From Thermoguttaceae bacterium (GTDB lineage Bacteria > Planctomycetota > Planctomycetia > Pirellulales > Thermoguttaceae): DNA of 6,480 nucleotides. Positions 4,461 through 6,480 of the stretch are shown piece by piece. The position numbers were made by a program, and so were the translations under genes. Every line of letters starts with the position of its first letter. Position 1 is the stretch's first letter. The notes beneath the pieces are model-generated. The model made no database searches, was not told the origin of the DNA, and saw only the letters and a list, made by a program, of their open reading frames with translations. The DNA lies in assembly GCA_017549085.1 (NCBI GenBank), contig JAFYVO010000121.1:1-6480 (forward strand), written 5' to 3'.

Positions 4461-6480
4461 GTGTTGTCGCAAGAACGTTTCGCCAATATCGACCGTATGT
4501 TCAATCCGAAGTCCGTCGCCGTCGTCGGCGCTTCGGCGAAAAAAGGCGTCGTCGGGAACGACGTCCTCGTCAACCTGATTAAAGACTTCAAAGGCTCCAT
4601 TTACCCGGTCAACCCGAAGGGCGGCGAAATCGAAGGTTTGACGGCTTATACTTCGTTGGCGGAAATTCCGGGCGAAGTCGACTTGGTCGTCGTTCTCGTC
4701 AACGCGAAGTTCGTCCCGGGCGTCGTCGACGACGCGATCGCCAAGAAAGCGAAGGCGATGGTCATTATTTCGGCCGGCTTCAAAGAAACGAGCCACGAGG
4801 GCGCCGAAATCGAAAAAGCGATGGCCGCCAAAGCGCGCGAAGCCGGGATTCCGCTCGTCGGCCCGAACTGCCTCGGGATCATCAACGCCGAATGCGGCTT
4901 GAACGCCAGCTTCGCGTCGAAGATCTGCTCGGAAGGTTCCCTCGCGTTCATTTCGCAATCGGGCGCGCTCTGCACCTCCGTTCTCGACTTCGCCGAAGCT
5001 CGCCAAATGGGCTTCAGCAAGTTCGTGTCGTTCGGGAATAAATCGGACGTCAACGAAACGGAACTCCTCGAATACCTCGCCGACGACCCGAAAACGAAGG
5101 CGATCGCGATGTACCTCGAAGATATCGCGGACGGCGCCGGCTTCATCGATATCGCGTCGAAAATCTTCTGGGAAAAGGGCAAGGTCATTCTTTGCTTGAA
5201 ATCCGGGCGCAGCGCCGAAGGCGCGAAAGCGGTCAGCAGCCACACCGGTTCGCTCGCCGGTTCGGACGCCGTTTACGACGCCATTTTCACGCAATCGGGC
5301 GTCCAACGCGTCGACACGATCTCCGAACTCTTCGACCGCGCCGCGCTCTACACGACCCAACCGGCGCCGCAAGGCAAACGCCTCGCCATCATCACGAACG
5401 CCGGCGGCCCCGGCATTATGGCGACCGACGCCGCCGTTAAAAACGGCCTGAAACTCGCCGAAATTTCGGAAGAAACGAAAGCGAAACTCCGCGAAGTTAT
5501 GCCGGCCGCCGCGTCGCTCCGCAACCCGGTCGACGTCCTCGGCGACGCGCACAGCGACCGTTACGAAATCGCCGCGAAACTCGTGATGGCCGACCCGAAC
5601 GTCGACATCGGGCTCGTCGTCCTGACGCCGCAATCGATGACCGACACCGACGTCATCGGCGCGCAAATTCCGGAAGCGATCAAAGACTGCGGCAAACCGG
5701 TCGTCTGCGCGTTTATGGGCGCCGCCGACGTTAAAGAAGGCGTCGATATTCTCGTTTCGAAGGGCGTTCCGAACTACTCGTTCCCGGAAGACGCCGTCGC
5801 CGCGCTCGGCGCTTACGTCCGCTTGACCGAATTCCGCGCGCTCGAAGGCCGCGAATACCTCTCCGCCGCCGACTGCGACCTTGAAAAAGCGAAAGCTATT
5901 GTCGCCGAAGCGCTCAAAGACGCCGACGAAAAATACCTCACGCAAGCCGACTGCCGCGAATTGTTCGCTTGCTACAACCTTCCGCTCCTCGCCAGCGGTA
6001 TCGCGACGAGCGCCGACGAAGCCGCCGAGGTCGTTTCGAAGATCGGCGCGAAAGTCGTTATGAAGGTTATGTCCGCCGACGTCAAACACAAGTTCGACGC
6101 GGGCGGGGTCATCCTGAACGTCGACGGTCCGGAAGCCGCGAAAGCCGCTTACGCTCAAATTTACGCGAACGTTGAAAAGAACGTTCCGGGCGCGAAAATC
6201 GACGCGATTTTGATCGAACAAATGGCCGAAAAGGGCGTCGAAGTCATTTTGGGTTGCAACCGCGACGCGAAATTCGGTCCGCTCGTCATGATCGGGCACG
6301 GCGGCACCTACGCCGAACTTTGGAAGGACGTCGCGTTCCGTCTCGCGCCGATGCAAAAAGTCTCGGCCGAACGTATGGTTCGCCAAATCAAGACGTTCAA
6401 GATGCTCGACGGTTTCCGCGGCGCTCCGAAGTGCGACGTCGCCGCGCTCGAAGAAACGCTCCTGCGCTTCTCGACGATGC
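4461..6480 (+). CDS. ADP-forming acetate/acyl-CoA ligase (C-terminus cut off)
   Basis: 673 residues are visible; the usual single-chain enzyme has about 700, so only a short tail is missing. It interconverts an acyl-CoA, ADP and phosphate with the free acid, CoA and ATP, typically acetyl-CoA to acetate, in the cytoplasm. Domain order is alpha then beta. The CoA-binding Rossmann domain has FNPKSVAVVGAS at 14-25 and VGPNCLG at 133-139. The ligase domains have SQSGAL at 165-170, the SSHTGSLAGSD motif with the phosphorylated His261, NAGGPG at 313-318 and NPVD at 355-358. The ATP-grasp domain starts near 493, with the second His at 543 in HKFDAGG, then EVILG and FGPLVMIGHGG. Both catalytic histidines are kept. 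Protein acetyltransferases of the Pat type share these domains but usually lack the active His and add a GNAT domain; the missing C-terminus prevents excluding such a tail. Codon use is highly biased (no CAG, TTA, CTA or TCA), suggesting high expression. The acid used is not certain. Confidence 0.93.
   Translation, partial: MLSQERFANIDRMFNPKSVAVVGASAKKGVVGNDVLVNLIKDFKGSIYPVNPKGGEIEGLTAYTSLAEIPGEVDLVVVLVNAKFVPGVVDDAIAKKAKAMVIISAGFKETSHEGAEIEKAMAAKAREAGIPLVGPNCLGIINAECGLNASFASKICSEGSLAFISQSGALCTSVLDFAEARQMGFSKFVSFGNKSDVNETELLEYLADDPKTKAIAMYLEDIADGAGFIDIASKIFWEKGKVILCLKSGRSAEGAKAVSSHTGSLAGSDAVYDAIFTQSGVQRVDTISELFDRAALYTTQPAPQGKRLAIITNAGGPGIMATDAAVKNGLKLAEISEETKAKLREVMPAAASLRNPVDVLGDAHSDRYEIAAKLVMADPNVDIGLVVLTPQSMTDTDVIGAQIPEAIKDCGKPVVCAFMGAADVKEGVDILVSKGVPNYSFPEDAVAALGAYVRLTEFRALEGREYLSAADCDLEKAKAIVAEALKDADEKYLTQADCRELFACYNLPLLASGIATSADEAAEVVSKIGAKVVMKVMSADVKHKFDAGGVILNVDGPEAAKAAYAQIYANVEKNVPGAKIDAILIEQMAEKGVEVILGCNRDAKFGPLVMIGHGGTYAELWKDVAFRLAPMQKVSAERMVRQIKTFKMLDGFRGAPKCDVAALEETLLRFSTM

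Noticed and set aside
4294..4461. 56-codon plus-strand frame whose TAG overlaps the GTG of the CoA ligase by one base
   Set aside because: The overlap looks like translational coupling, but there is no ribosome site, the start lies within the inverted repeat, and the product has no recognisable features.
4458..6386. 642-codon open frame on the minus strand
   Set aside because: It is codon-aligned with the clear CoA-ligase gene and stays open only because that gene avoids TTA, CTA and TCA. Its product is an Arg/Asp/Phe/Val-rich sequence with no domain signature.

Overview
The window reads as bacterial chromosome with four protein genes: one leaving on the minus strand at the left edge and three on the plus strand. 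The base composition is moderately high in GC. Codon choice is distinctive: TCG, CCG, GCG, GAC and GAA are favoured, Gln is nearly always CAA, and TTA, CTA and TCA are almost absent from the three plus-strand genes. An FHA-domain protein with a Pro/Ala-rich tail, together with this codon style, would suit a gut or anaerobic member of the Planctomycetota or a relative. That placement is inference only, because no taxonomic marker gene is present.

Layout. (1) Positions 1-441, minus strand: the N-terminal 147 residues of an FHA (phosphothreonine-binding) protein that runs off the left edge. (2) Positions 442-1249: an 808-base divergent intergenic region. It holds a strong minus-strand sigma70-type promoter with an AT-rich upstream element (770-798), an unusually long predicted leader for the FHA gene, a purine-rich tract with four G-runs (951-990), and a plus-strand promoter (1122-1150). 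(3) Positions 1250-2278: a sugar phosphate isomerase/epimerase-like TIM-barrel protein of 342 aa. (4) Positions 2279-2657: two tandem hairpins (probable terminators) followed by a near-consensus promoter. (5) Positions 2658-4001: a second, closely related TIM-barrel protein of 447 aa. It keeps all the metal-ligand motifs but carries an 88-residue insertion just before the last barrel strand. (6) Positions 4002-4460: a textbook Rho-independent terminator, then a spacer with a perfect 8-bp inverted repeat. (7) Position 4461 to the right edge: an ADP-forming acetate/acyl-CoA ligase (673 residues seen, C-terminus cut off), starting at GTG.

How the parts fit. The two TIM-barrel genes arose by duplication; a hand alignment gives 181 identities in 250 aligned residues. 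Each has its own promoter and is followed by its own hairpin, so they look like separately transcribed units rather than an operon. The CoA ligase is insulated from them by the terminator, so a pathway link is not shown. If active, it would conserve energy as ATP while releasing acetate or another acid from its CoA thioester. Codon bias suggests that the three plus-strand genes are well expressed and the FHA gene less so.

The most interesting object is the second TIM-barrel protein. Its 88-aa insertion should sit on the face opposite the active site. Just before it is a short patch of about 115 bp with deviant codon use, which coincides with a sharp drop in identity to its sister gene. I see no CRISPR array, tRNA, rRNA, insertion sequence or phage gene in the window.
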